A program made the position numbers and the translations under genes. Below the pieces are notes generated by a model, which saw only the letters and a program-made list of their open reading frames with translations, did not search any database and was not told where the DNA came from. Shown one piece after another: positions 51,368-60,514 of a stretch of 64,000 nucleotides of DNA (within the stretch, counting starts at the first letter, position 1; every line of letters starts with the position of its first letter). Location of the stretch: the NCBI RefSeq assembly GCF_022829365.1, contig NZ_JAKSYJ010000167.1:62001-126000 (forward strand), given 5' to 3'. The DNA is from Methylobacterium sp. J-077 (GTDB lineage: Bacteria; Pseudomonadota; Alphaproteobacteria; Rhizobiales; Beijerinckiaceae).

Positions 51368-52672
51368 TCAGCTATCCGCGTGCAGGACCCGGCCACGGGT
51401 CTCGGGCAACGCGAAGGCCGCCAGGAAGAAGATCCCGTAGGCGATCGCCGCGAAGATCGCGATGGCCGAGGCGAGACCGGCGCGCTCGGCGAGGTAGCCG
51501 ACCAGCGCCGGGAACAGGGCGCCGACGCCCCGGCCGAAATTGTAGCAGAACCCCTGCCCCGAGCCGCGCAGGCGGGTCGGGTAGAGTTCGGTCAGGAAGG
51601 CGCCCATCCCGGAGAAGTAACCCGAGGCGAAGAACCCGAGCGGGAAGCCCAGCACCCAGAGCACGCCGTTCGACAGCGGGATCTGCGTGTAGGCGACGAT
51701 CACCGCGATGGCGCCGAGCGAGAAGATCAGGAACAGCGGCCGCCGCCCGAGCCGGTCGGCGAGCCAGGCGCCCACGAGGTAGCCGGTGAACGAGCCGACG
51801 ATCAGCGCCGAGAGGTAGCCGGTGGACGACACCACCGAGAGGTGGCGCTCGGTGGTGAGGAAGCGCGGCACCCACGTGGTGATCGCGTAATAGCCGCCCT
51901 GGCAGCCCGCCGCCGCCAGCGAGGCGAGCAGGGTGGTCTTGAGGATCGGACCGGAGAAGATCTCCCAGATCTTCGGCCGGTCGCCGGTGGCGATGGCCCG
52001 GGCGCGGGTCTCGGCGGCGACCTGCGGCTCCTGGACGTAGCGGCGCAGGTAGAACACCAGGAGGGCCGGCAGCGCGCCGATCGCGAACATCCAGCGCCAG
52101 GCGATCTCGGGGGGCAGCAGCGAGAAGGTCACCGCCTGTGCCAGCACCGCCATGCCCCAGCCGATCGCCCAGCCGGACTGGACCGAGCCGACCGCCCGGC
52201 CGCGATACTCGGCCCGGATGGTCTCGCCGATCAGCACCGCGCCGGCCGCCCATTCGCCGCCGAAACCGAGGCCCAGGATCGCCCGGGCGACGAGCAACTG
52301 GTCGAAATTCTGCACGAAGGCGCAGAGCAGCGAGAACACCGAGAACCACAGGATGGTGATCTGGAGGGTGCGCACCCGGCCGATCCGGTCGGCGACGAAT
52401 CCGGCGAGCCAGCCGCCCAGCGCCGAGGCCAGCAGCGTCACCGTGGCGGCGAGCCCGGCCGTCCCGGAATCGACGTGCCACAGGGCCATGATCGTCCCGA
52501 TCACCAACGGGTAGATCATGAAGTCCATGCCGTCGAGGCACCAGCCGGCGGCGCACGCCCAGAAGGTGTGCCGCTCCGGCGGGGTCATGGACCGGTAGAA
52601 GGCCGTGAGGCTGGCGTCGCGGATTTCCACCGCCGCCACGCCCGTATTTACCGCCCCAGCTTCCGTACGCAT
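51368..52672 (-). CDS. MFS transporter, aromatic acid:H+ symporter-like
   Basis: A 434-residue, 12-helix major facilitator. GWCLDGMDFMIYPLVIG in helix 1 and FVADRIGRVRTLQ between helices 2 and 3 match the AAHS (PcaK/NanT-like) group, where the acidic residue in helix 1 is needed for transport. LADRLGRRPLFL in the second half is the repeated loop. I chose ATG 52672 because GGGAGCG lies upstream and helix 1 follows normally. It is upstream of, and almost contiguous with, the amidohydrolase gene, suggesting import of that enzyme's substrate. Confidence 0.87.
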   Translation of the reverse strand: MRTEAGAVNTGVAAVEIRDASLTAFYRSMTPPERHTFWACAAGWCLDGMDFMIYPLVIGTIMALWHVDSGTAGLAATVTLLASALGGWLAGFVADRIGRVRTLQITILWFSVFSLLCAFVQNFDQLLVARAILGLGFGGEWAAGAVLIGETIRAEYRGRAVGSVQSGWAIGWGMAVLAQAVTFSLLPPEIAWRWMFAIGALPALLVFYLRRYVQEPQVAAETRARAIATGDRPKIWEIFSGPILKTTLLASLAAAGCQGGYYAITTWVPRFLTTERHLSVVSSTGYLSALIVGSFTGYLVGAWLADRLGRRPLFLIFSLGAIAVIVAYTQIPLSNGVLWVLGFPLGFFASGYFSGMGAFLTELYPTRLRGSGQGFCYNFGRGVGALFPALVGYLAERAGLASAIAIFAAIAYGIFFLAAFALPETRGRVLHADS

Positions 52673-52803
52673 GACACGCTCCCACCCACGGGTACCAGTA
52701 TCGGCACCCATGGCTGAGCTTTGCAACCGTTGGGAGGTACTACGCAAGGAAAAGGCCGCCGGAAGGCGGCCTCTCCAGTTCGGTCAGCGCCGGTCGATGC
52801 CGC

Positions 52804-53268
52804 TCAGTAGCAGCGCTCGACCAGGACCCGGCGGTAGCCGTAGGGCGTCCAGCGGGTCCGCGGGACCGTGTAGCAGCCGCCGCCGTAGCCGTAATCGCCG
52901 CCATAGCCGTAGCCGACCGGGGCGTAGCCGCCGCCATAACCGTAACCATAGCCCGGATAGCCGTAGCCACCGTAACCGCCATAGAGGCCGCCCGCCGCTA
53001 GGCCGAGCCCGACACCGAGACCCAGGCCGCCGAGACCGTAGCCGTAGCCGCCGCGATAGCCGTAGCCGCGGCCGTAGAAGCCGCGTCCGTAGCCGCCCCG
53101 GAAGCCGGCGCCGCGGAACCCGCCGCCGAAGCCACCACCGCGGAAGCCGCCGAATCCACCACCGTGGAAGCCGCCGCCGCCGAAGCCGCGCGCATCGGCA
53201 CCGGCCGGCATGAGCACCAGGGCACCCGCCGCCAGCAGGGCCGAGCCGAGCACTGCACCCTTCATCAT
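52804..53268 (-). CDS. Secreted Gly/Tyr-rich repeat protein
   Basis: A 154-residue exported protein. The signal peptide (MMKGAVLGSALLAAGALVLMPAGADA) is followed by a low-complexity region of GGF and GYGY repeats from about residue 28 to 130, and a short C-terminal CYTVPRTRWTPYGYRRVLVERCY with two cysteines that may form a disulfide. Composition suggests a surface or envelope-associated structural protein. ATG 53268 is supported by a GGAG site five bases upstream. Similar GYG-rich proteins are common in Hyphomicrobiales; function unknown. Confidence 0.75.
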   Translation of the reverse strand: MMKGAVLGSALLAAGALVLMPAGADARGFGGGGFHGGGFGGFRGGGFGGGFRGAGFRGGYGRGFYGRGYGYRGGYGYGLGGLGLGVGLGLAAGGLYGGYGGYGYPGYGYGYGGGYAPVGYGYGGDYGYGGGCYTVPRTRWTPYGYRRVLVERCY

Positions 53269-53488
53269 GTATCTCCGTCGATCCATTACCGCCCTCGTGA
53301 GCCAGAAACGCCCGAGTACGGAAAACAGTTCAGTCGCCCCCCGCGGCGCGGCGCCGCTGACCCGGAGCGCAAGCTTGGCGCCATGTCGGGGCCCGAAAGT
53401 GCGGTTTCGGACACGAAAATCGCCGTTTTCCAACGCAAAAGCCGCTGCGCCCGCCCACGTCTTCGTGTGGGGTATCACGGAACCATCC

Positions 53489-54244
53489 ATGACGAAGCGC
53501 TCGGTTCACGCCCTGTTGATCGCGCTCCTGGCGCTCACCGCCCTCGCCCGCGGGGCCGTGGCGGCGCCGGCCGCCCCCGATCTCTGCCGCGCCGTCCAGG
53601 CGCAGGGCGAGAGCTTCACGGTCTGCACCGTCGACCTGCGGCGGCAGCGGCTGCGGCTGTTCTGGCTCCAGGAGGACGGCCGGCCCTACGGCGCGCTGGG
53701 CAATCTGGCCGAGAAACAGGGCGGGCGCCTCGGCTTCGCGATGAATGCCGGCATGTACGACAAGGACCAGGCGCCGGTGGGCCTCTACGTCGAGGACGGA
53801 CGCGAGATGAAGCATGTCTCGACCGCGGACGGCCCGGGCAACTTCCACCTCAAGCCCAACGGCGTGTTCTGGGTGAAAGGCGAGCGGGCCGGCGTCAGCG
53901 ACACCGGCCACTATCTCCGGGCGAAGATCCGGCCGGACTTCGCCACGCAATCCGGCCCGATGCTGGTGATCGACGGTCAGATCCACCCAAAGATCTCGGC
54001 CGACGGTCCGAGCCAGAAGATCCGGAACGGCGTCGGCGTGCAGGAGGACGGCCACTTGGCGGTGTTCGCCATCTCCGAGCGCCCGGTGACCTTCGGGGCT
54101 TTCGCCCGGCTGTTCCGGGACGACCTCGGCTGCCGCAACGCCCTGTTCCTCGACGGCACGGTGTCGAGCCTCTACGCGCCGAATCTCGGCCGCTCCGATA
54201 TCAGCCGACCGCTTGGGCCGCTGGTCGGGGCGATGGCGCGCTGA
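53489..54244 (+). CDS. Exported phosphodiester glycosidase family protein (NAGPA/DUF2233)
   Basis: A 251-residue exported protein (signal MTKRSVHALLIALLALTALARGAVAA). The mature domain contains MNAGMYDKDQAPVGLYVEDG, NFHLKPNGVFWV, SGPMLVIDGQIHP and the late NALFLDGTVSSLY, all family blocks of the phosphodiester glycosidase (NAGPA, DUF2233) fold, which removes GlcNAc linked through phosphodiester bonds or cleaves related substrates. Periplasmic location is inferred. It is followed by a GH42-like glycosidase gene on the same strand with its own promoter. Confidence 0.8.
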   Translation: MTKRSVHALLIALLALTALARGAVAAPAAPDLCRAVQAQGESFTVCTVDLRRQRLRLFWLQEDGRPYGALGNLAEKQGGRLGFAMNAGMYDKDQAPVGLYVEDGREMKHVSTADGPGNFHLKPNGVFWVKGERAGVSDTGHYLRAKIRPDFATQSGPMLVIDGQIHPKISADGPSQKIRNGVGVQEDGHLAVFAISERPVTFGAFARLFRDDLGCRNALFLDGTVSSLYAPNLGRSDISRPLGPLVGAMAR

Positions 54245-54395
54245 AGGCACGCCGTCGGCATCTTACGTCACGGCGTCTTCGATCCTGGCTTTCAACGCGG
54301 AACCGGCACGCTGCCTTGGACGGCCAGACAACGATCGGCGTCCGGTCTGAGGCTGTCGGGTCGATTGCCTGCCGGTCTGAACCCTCCTTTAGCGC

Positions 54396-54424
54396 TTGGA
54401 AGCACGCCTGGCCCCCGATATACT
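54396..54424 (+). promoter_or_regulatory. Sigma-70-type promoter of the GH42-like gene
   Basis: TTGGAA (54396-54401) and TATACT (54419-54424) are exactly 17 bases apart. The ATG at 54448 follows with a GGGGGAG ribosome site, giving a leader of about 17 bases. Confidence 0.65.
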
Positions 54425-54447
54425 CAGACAAAACAACGGGGGGAGTC

Positions 54448-56547
54448 ATGAGTCGATTGAGGCTTGTCGGAAGCGTCGTGGCGATGGTGATCGCAACGAG
54501 CTCGGTGGGTGCGCAAGTACCGCAGACAATCTTGTACGGCGCGGCCTATTACGACGAGTACACCCCTGTCGATCGGGTCGACGAAGACGCCAAAATGATG
54601 AAGGCGGCGGGCATTACCGTCGTCCGAATTGCCGAATCCACTTGGGGGACATTGGAGCCTCGGCCAAGCGTATTCGATTTCAGCCATATCGACCGGACTC
54701 TCGCGGCGATGAACCGTGAAGGTATCAAGGTGATCGTCGGCACGCCGACCTATGCCGTGCCGACATGGTTGGCGCGTCAGCACCCCGACATCCTGCTGCA
54801 GCCGGGCGCCTACGGTCCGCGCCAGAACATGGACATCACCAATCCCGAATACCGCGCAGCGGCCGAGCGCATCATCGTTGCCCTGATCGACCACGTGAAG
54901 GACGATCCTGCGGTCATCGGCTATCAGGTCGACAACGAGACCAAGGCGTTCGGAACCAGCGGCCCCAACGTCCAGGCCGCATTCGTTGCAGCCATGAAGA
55001 AGAAGTGGTCGAGCCTCGATGATCTCAACAAGGCTTGGGGGCTCGACTACTGGAGCAATCGGATCAACCGCTGGGACGATTTCCCGTCGGTCAACGCGTC
55101 GATCAACGCCAGTATGACGAATGCCTTCCAGGCCTTCCAGCGGGGGCTTGTGACGGATTTCCTGGCTTGGCAGGCGAATCTGGTCCGTCAGCATGCCCGC
55201 CCCGGCCAATTCGTCACCCAGAACTTCGACCTCGACTGGCGCGGCTATTCCTACGGCATCCAGCCCGAGGTCGACCATTGGGAGGCCGCCAAGGCCCTCG
55301 ATGTGGCCGGCATCGACATCTACCACCCGAGCCAGGAGAAGCTGACCGGTACTGAGATCGCTTTCGGCGGCGACTTGGCCCGCTCGATGCGTGGCGGTCA
55401 GAGTTATCTCCTGATCGAGACACAGGCGCAGGGGTTCCCGGAATGGACGCCCTTTCCCGGCCAGCTTCGCCTGCAGGCCTTCAGCCATCTCGCTTCGGGT
55501 GCGAAGATGGTCGGATACTGGCATTGGGCCACAACCACGAACTCATTCGAGACCTACTGGCGCGGGCTACTGACGCAGGACTACAAGCCTAACCCGGTCT
55601 ACGACGAGGCGAAGACGATTGGCGCCGACCTCAAGCGGCTCGGGCCGAAGCTTGCCGACATGAAGAAGAAGAATCGCGTTGCCCTCTATGTCAGCAACGC
55701 CGCGCTGAGTGCTTTCGATTCGTTCAAGATCAACACGCACGCCTTCAAAGGCAATGCCGATCGGCAGCCCGTGACCTACAATGAGGTTGTGCGCGGATTC
55801 TATGACGCGCTTTACCGGCAGAATATTGAGGTGGATCTGATTTCTCCAGCCTCCACTGTGCCGTTCGATCAATACAAGCTGATCGTGGTGCCGGCGCTCT
55901 ACGCGGCAAGCGATGCCGAGATCGCCAAGCTCAATGATTGTGCCAAGGCAGGCGCCCACGTGCTTTACAGCTTCAAAAGCGGCTTCTCCGACGAGAACAC
56001 AAAGGTGCGCTTTACGGGGCAACCAGGCGGGATCGCGCAGGCGGCGGGGGTGACCTATGAGCTATTCACGGTTCCCGAGGGCGTTTCCCTCGTCGGCGAC
56101 CCGTTCGGCGTTGGCGCAGCCGACAACAAGGCCCGCTGGTGGATGGAAATGTTGACTCCGACCACCGCGACGGTGGTGGCGCGCTATCAGAGCCCGTCCT
56201 GGCCCGCAGCCGCCGCGGTGACGCGCAACAGCTGGGGCGCGGGCGAGGTGAGCTATGTCGGCTTCATGCCGACCGATGCCCTGGCGGAGAAAATCCTGGG
56301 GGATGCGGCGAAACGTGCCGGGATCGAGGTTCCCTCGGTGCGCTGGCCGATCATCGTTCGCGGTGGCACGCTGACGAACGGGCATCCGGTTCGCTACGTA
56401 CTGAACTACTCCGCGGCTGCACAGGCTACACCCGCGATGGTGAACGGCACCGAGCTCCTCAGCGGTCAGGCGGTCAAGCGCGGCGAGCCGATCGGCCTGC
56501 CGGCTTGGGGCGTCGCGATCATCGAAGGCGATTCCGCGACACCTTGA
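54448..56547 (+). CDS. Secreted GH42-like beta-galactosidase family glycosidase
   Basis: A 699-residue exported protein (signal MSRLRLVGSVVAMVIATSSVGAQ). Residues 28-400 form a GH42-type TIM barrel: YGAAYYDEYTPVDRVDEDAKMMKAAGITVVRIAESTW at the start, the acid/base Glu in GYQVDNETKAFG near residue 166, and the probable nucleophile Glu in YLLIETQAQGFPEWTP near residue 329. The trimerisation-like domain (about 420-610) and a beta-sandwich end follow. The reading frame is open for over 1 kb upstream, but ATG 54448 has the promoter, ribosome site and signal. Base composition and codon use look less GC-biased than in the neighbours, suggesting later acquisition. Confidence 0.83.
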   Translation: MSRLRLVGSVVAMVIATSSVGAQVPQTILYGAAYYDEYTPVDRVDEDAKMMKAAGITVVRIAESTWGTLEPRPSVFDFSHIDRTLAAMNREGIKVIVGTPTYAVPTWLARQHPDILLQPGAYGPRQNMDITNPEYRAAAERIIVALIDHVKDDPAVIGYQVDNETKAFGTSGPNVQAAFVAAMKKKWSSLDDLNKAWGLDYWSNRINRWDDFPSVNASINASMTNAFQAFQRGLVTDFLAWQANLVRQHARPGQFVTQNFDLDWRGYSYGIQPEVDHWEAAKALDVAGIDIYHPSQEKLTGTEIAFGGDLARSMRGGQSYLLIETQAQGFPEWTPFPGQLRLQAFSHLASGAKMVGYWHWATTTNSFETYWRGLLTQDYKPNPVYDEAKTIGADLKRLGPKLADMKKKNRVALYVSNAALSAFDSFKINTHAFKGNADRQPVTYNEVVRGFYDALYRQNIEVDLISPASTVPFDQYKLIVVPALYAASDAEIAKLNDCAKAGAHVLYSFKSGFSDENTKVRFTGQPGGIAQAAGVTYELFTVPEGVSLVGDPFGVGAADNKARWWMEMLTPTTATVVARYQSPSWPAAAAVTRNSWGAGEVSYVGFMPTDALAEKILGDAAKRAGIEVPSVRWPIIVRGGTLTNGHPVRYVLNYSAAAQATPAMVNGTELLSGQAVKRGEPIGLPAWGVAIIEGDSATP

Positions 56548-56599
56548 TCGCCTCGTTCCCGGCTTCGGAGCCGATCGTGATCTGATTGCGCGATCGGCT

Positions 56600-57733
56600 C
56601 TAGCGCTGCCCGAACGCCGTGTCCTTGAACAGGTCCTTGTACTCCCGCGGCTGCGAGCGCCAGTACTGCTTGGGTGCCCGCACCCGGGCGCCGAGCTCGG
56701 CCGCCGCGTGCCAGGGCCAGCGGGGATCGTACAGCATGGCCCGGGCGAGCGAGATCGCGTCGGCCTTGCCCTCGGCCAGGATCGCCTCGGCCTGCTGCGC
56801 CTCGGTGATCAGGCCGACCGCGATCGTGGTCAGCCCGGTCTCGGCCTTGATCCGCTCGGCATAGGGCACCTGGTAGCCGGGCCCGAGCTTGATCGCCTGC
56901 TTGGGCGAGACGCCGCCGGTCGAGACGTGGAGCGCGGGCGAGCCGGCCCGCTTGAGCGCCTGGGCGAGCGCCACGGTCTCGTCGAGATCCCAGCCGTCCT
57001 CGACCCAGTCGGTGGCCGAGACCCGCAGCCAGACCGGGCTGCCCGCCGGCACGACGTCGCGCACGGCGTCGTAGACTTCCAGCGGGAAGCGCATCCGGTT
57101 CTCGAGACTGCCGCCATAGGCATCGGTGCGCTTGTTGGCGATCGGCGACAGGAACTGGTGCAGCAGGTAGCCGTGGGCGCCGTGCAACTCGACGGCCTCG
57201 ATCCCGAGGCGCACGGCCCGCTTCGCGGTGGCGACGAACTGGTCGCGGACGCGCTTCAGGTCGGCGGCGTCGAGGGCGTGGGGCGGGACCTCGGCCTCGC
57301 CGTGCGGGACCGCCGAGGGCGCCTCCGTGCGCCAGCCATAGGCCTGCTCGGGCGGGATCTGCTGGCCGCCGTCCCAGGGCGCCTGGCTCGACGCCTTGCG
57401 GCCGGCATGGGCGATCTGGATGCAGATCGGGATCGGGGCGTAGTCGCGCACGGCCTCCAGCACCCGGCCCAGCGCGCGCTCGCACCCGTCCGAGTACAGG
57501 CCGAGATCCCAGGCGGTGATCCGGGCCTCCGGCGAGACCGCGGTCGCCTCCAGGGTCAGCAGGCCGGCCCCGGACATCGCCAACTGGCCGAGATGCATCA
57601 TGTGCCAGTCGGTGGCCTCGCCGTCCCGCGCCGAATACTGGCACATCGGCGCGATCAGGATGCGGTTCTCGAGGGTCAGGGCATCCAGGGTGAGCGGTTC
57701 GAACAGGCGGGCGGTCATGGACGGCTCGATCAT
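56600..57733 (-). CDS. NADH:flavin oxidoreductase (old yellow enzyme, YqjM type)
   Basis: A 377-residue FMN-dependent ene-reductase. The N-terminal block LTLENRILIAPMCQYSARDG carries the Cys typical of the YqjM/thermophilic-like class; IQIAHAGRK, the substrate-binding HGAHGYLLHQFLSP and NKRTDAYGGSLENR complete the pattern. It reduces activated C=C bonds with NAD(P)H and is often induced by electrophile stress. ATG 57733 has a GGAG site; an ATG five codons later is possible. Convergent with the GH42-like gene. Confidence 0.9.
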   Translation of the reverse strand: MIEPSMTARLFEPLTLDALTLENRILIAPMCQYSARDGEATDWHMMHLGQLAMSGAGLLTLEATAVSPEARITAWDLGLYSDGCERALGRVLEAVRDYAPIPICIQIAHAGRKASSQAPWDGGQQIPPEQAYGWRTEAPSAVPHGEAEVPPHALDAADLKRVRDQFVATAKRAVRLGIEAVELHGAHGYLLHQFLSPIANKRTDAYGGSLENRMRFPLEVYDAVRDVVPAGSPVWLRVSATDWVEDGWDLDETVALAQALKRAGSPALHVSTGGVSPKQAIKLGPGYQVPYAERIKAETGLTTIAVGLITEAQQAEAILAEGKADAISLARAMLYDPRWPWHAAAELGARVRAPKQYWRSQPREYKDLFKDTAFGQR

Positions 57734-57937
57734 GGGCGGCTCCGGTGCGGACCGGACCTATGTGGCGCACGGGCGCGGCCTGGGCCAGCGCCGGCATGTG
57801 CGGTAGCCCACCCGCCGCGCGGCAGCGGCATAGCCCCGCGGGAACCGACCGCCCGTTCGTTAACTTTTGGCAGGACGACGGCCCGGCGCCGCCGATGCGA
57901 ACCGCCTGAGGGGGCGAGATCGCGCGAGGTCCTCCCC

Positions 57938-58420
57938 ATGTTGCTCCCGAACCGTTCCACCCGTCTCGCCGCCCTGGCCGCGGCCCCGCTCGCCCTGGCG
58001 GCGTTCCTGGCCGTCCCGGCCGAGGCCCAGCCGGCCGCGTTCGGCGGCCCGAAAATCCTGATCCACGGCAATTACTGCGGCCCGGGCAACAACGCCCCGC
58101 TGCCGCCGATCGACGCCCTCGACGCGGCCTGCGCCCGCCACGATGCCTGCACGCCGGCGGGTGGCCTGCCGTCCCAGGCCTGCAACCTGCGCCTCCAGCG
58201 GGACGCGGCCCTGGTCTCGCGCGACCCGCGCCAGCCCGACGATCTGCGAGCCCTGGCCGGGCTTGTCGCGGCGAGCGCGACGCTGATCCCGGCCGAGCCT
58301 GGCCCGCAGCGGCTGCCCGCCTCGGTCACCACCGGCACGATGCCGGGCGCCTACGCGCCGAGCCTGTCGCAGCCGGACCCAGGGGCCGGTCTGTCTGACG
58401 AGGAGCCGGACGACGAGTGA
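57938..58420 (+). CDS. Exported phospholipase A2-like protein
   Basis: A 160-residue exported protein (signal to about residue 30, VPAEAQ). The mature part has NYCGPGN (residues 46-51), a calcium-binding-loop-like motif, and DAACARHDACT (63-72) with the HD dyad (H68, D69) of secreted phospholipase A2, followed by two further Cys-containing segments. Only the core PLA2 features are kept, on a short chain with an acidic tail (SDEEPDDE). It could hydrolyse phospholipids or only bind them. ATG 57938 is the first start after the repeat-free leader. Confidence 0.65.
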   Translation: MLLPNRSTRLAALAAAPLALAAFLAVPAEAQPAAFGGPKILIHGNYCGPGNNAPLPPIDALDAACARHDACTPAGGLPSQACNLRLQRDAALVSRDPRQPDDLRALAGLVAASATLIPAEPGPQRLPASVTTGTMPGAYAPSLSQPDPGAGLSDEEPDDE

Positions 58421-58480
58421 GGCTGAGCCCGGGGGCAGCCCCGGCGATGGCTGACACGCCGCGTCCTGTAAGGCTCGATG

Positions 58481-58574
58481 CTCTCTCCCATGCGTGAGCG
58501 GGCTGGGGTGAGGGACCAGGTTTCTTCGGAAAACGCGCATCCCTCACCCTGTCCCTCTCCCGCACGGGAGAGGG
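58481..58574. repeat. REP-like palindrome pair, family B, copy with diverged left arm
   Basis: The left palindrome is degenerate (CTCTCCCATGCGTGAGCGGG); the GGTGAGGG/CCCTCACC core and the right palindrome CTCTCCCG..CGGGAGAG are intact. It lies between the convergent PLA2-like and PHB-depolymerase genes. Confidence 0.8.
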
Positions 58575-58626
58575 GACCCGCGCCACCATCCGGCGATGGG
58601 GAATGCGCGCGCTCCCGAGCGTCGCG

Positions 58627-59919
58627 TCACGCTCTGCTGGCACCCGCCTTCCGTGCGTGCGCGAGGAAGAACCGGACCATCTCGCGGCTCGCATCCGGGC
58701 CGCTCGGCTCGGTGAACGATCCGTCCGGGCTGCCGCCCGACCAGGCATGCCCGGCCCCGTGCAGGACCCAGTATTCGAGCTGGGTCTGGCCGGCCGCATC
58801 GTTGCGGACGGTCCTCGTATAGGCGACGCCCCCCGGGCTCGTGCCGCGCTCGACCGTTTCGGCGAGGCCCGTGACGGCCATGGCCTGGGCGACCACTTGG
58901 TCGCCGTTGGCCGGGTGCACGGTGCGGTCGACGTCGCCGTGGAACACGATGGTCGGGACCGCCTGCCGGTTGCGCCCCGGCGCGCTTCCCTGCCCCTTCA
59001 TGGCGGCGAACGCCGAGGGTACGTCCCGGGCGGAGCCGCAGGCGAGGCCCGAATGGACGCCCACCGCCGCGAACAAGTCGGGATAGGTCGAAGCCAGGAT
59101 CGCGGCCGCGGCGCCCCCGGCCGAGAGACCGGCGGCGTAGACCCGGTCCGGATCGGCGGAGAATTCTTCGAGCACCGCCCGGGCGATGCCGGCGAGCAGG
59201 GCCGGCTCGCCGCCGTCGCGGGCCTGGTCGCCGGCGGCGTACCAGTTCCAGCAGCGCTGCATGTTGGCGGACTGGGGCTGCTCCGGATAGGCGACCAGGA
59301 AGGTCTGCGCCTCGGCGAGCCGGTTCATCCGCGTGCCGGCGGCGAAGTCGTCCGGGTTCTGGGTGCAGCCGTGCAGCATCAGGAGAACCGGCAGGGCCTG
59401 GCCCGTGTAGCCGCTCGGTACGAACACTTTGTAGCGGCGGCTGCCCGCGGCGGCGGTGAAGATCCGGTCCTCGAACCGGGCGCCCTCCGGCACGGTGGCG
59501 GTAGGCTTGCCCGGCTGGACGAACCCCCCCGCGAAGCCGTCGAGGGTAATGCCGCCTTTGGCGAGGCCGTCGCGCACGGTGCGCATCACCGCCGAAGCGA
59601 TGTCGGCGCCGCCGGGGGCGGCGTGCCCCGGGGCTGCGGCCGGGTCCGGCGCGGTCCAGGCGCCATCGGGGCCCTGAGGCGCCTCCATGTCGATGATGCC
59701 GCTGCCCCCGTCCGGCGCGGCCGCATGGTCCCGCGCCTCGGCCCAGCGGGCGAAGGCGTCGGCCTGGCGGCGCTGGAACCGGCCCATGGCGGCCGTCATC
59801 CGGGCGGCCCGGGCGGCGCGCTGGCCCTCGGCCTCGGCCGAGCCGGAGGCGCCGAAGCCGCCGAGCTTCATCTTCGAGAGGTCGAAGTTCAGGAAGTCCA
59901 TCTTGGGAAAGTGTTTCAT
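58627..59919 (-). CDS. PHB depolymerase-type esterase
   Basis: A 430-residue alpha/beta hydrolase of the esterase PHB family. A low-complexity N-terminal 145 residues is followed by the catalytic domain: oxyanion region LLMLHGCTQNPDDFA, nucleophile S266 in YAAGLSAGGA, the acid in FHGDVDRTVHP and the late His in HGAGHAWSGG. No signal peptide is evident, so a role on intracellular or released polyesters is possible; these enzymes also act on xylan-linked ester groups. It follows a ribbon-helix-helix regulator gene on the same strand, 78 bases downstream. Confidence 0.85.
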   Translation of the reverse strand: MKHFPKMDFLNFDLSKMKLGGFGASGSAEAEGQRAARAARMTAAMGRFQRRQADAFARWAEARDHAAAPDGGSGIIDMEAPQGPDGAWTAPDPAAAPGHAAPGGADIASAVMRTVRDGLAKGGITLDGFAGGFVQPGKPTATVPEGARFEDRIFTAAAGSRRYKVFVPSGYTGQALPVLLMLHGCTQNPDDFAAGTRMNRLAEAQTFLVAYPEQPQSANMQRCWNWYAAGDQARDGGEPALLAGIARAVLEEFSADPDRVYAAGLSAGGAAAAILASTYPDLFAAVGVHSGLACGSARDVPSAFAAMKGQGSAPGRNRQAVPTIVFHGDVDRTVHPANGDQVVAQAMAVTGLAETVERGTSPGGVAYTRTVRNDAAGQTQLEYWVLHGAGHAWSGGSPDGSFTEPSGPDASREMVRFFLAHARKAGASRA

Positions 59920-59997
59920 CGGGCCGTTCCTTGCGGGTGGGGTTCGGACACGGCCGGCTGCTGCGCCTGCCTGTGCGGTCGGGGTGTTGGGGTGGGT

Positions 59998-60417
59998 TCA
60001 GGCGATCCGGTCGGCCAGGGCGGCCTTGACCGCGGGGCTCGCCTGGAACGCCCCCAGGACCTCCACGGAGGCGATCGCGGCGCGCGCCAGCTCTGGGGTG
60101 ACATCCAGCGCCACGGTGGCGAGGCCGAGGACCTGGATATGCAGGGGCACGCCGGCGTCGCGGGCGGCCTCGAGGGCGGCGCGGGAATAGTGCGAGACGC
60201 CCAGGCGCAGCTGGCGCCGGGCCACGGACTGGCGCACCGCCTCCTCTTGCCGGTCGAGCTGGTTGCGCACCGCGGTGCGGATGAAGTCGGCCCGGTTGGC
60301 GTAGAACCCGTCGCGGACCATCAGGTCGACCCGACCGAGATCGACGAAGCCGAGATTGATCGTGATCTTCTCGCTGTCCGGCACCTTGGGCCGGAGTTCC
60401 TGCACCGTGTCGTCCAT
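59998..60417 (-). CDS. Ribbon-helix-helix (CopG-type) regulator-like protein
   Basis: A 139-residue protein. Residues 15-60 (KITINLGFVDLGRVDLMVRDGFYANRADFIRTAVRNQLD) are a ribbon-helix-helix DNA-binding pattern: a short strand, then two helices. The rest is a helical domain (LGVSHYSRAALEAARDAG and onward) without a name. An AAGGAGG site precedes the ATG at 60417. It lies upstream of the PHB depolymerase gene on the same strand and may regulate it, which is inference from position. Confidence 0.7.
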   Translation of the reverse strand: MDDTVQELRPKVPDSEKITINLGFVDLGRVDLMVRDGFYANRADFIRTAVRNQLDRQEEAVRQSVARRQLRLGVSHYSRAALEAARDAGVPLHIQVLGLATVALDVTPELARAAIASVEVLGAFQASPAVKAALADRIA

Positions 60418-60514
60418 CGCTGCGCCCTCCTTAGACCATCCGGTTGGATGGTCTAGAGATGGTAATCGGCTGTGGCGGCGCAAGGGCGGTGGCAGCGAAC
60501 CTCGAAACCATCGT

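Noticed and set aside
53164..54447. N-terminal extension of the GH42-like protein by more than 400 codons
   Set aside because: The extension is out of frame with, and overlaps, the phosphodiester glycosidase gene; the promoter, ribosome site and signal peptide point to ATG 54448.
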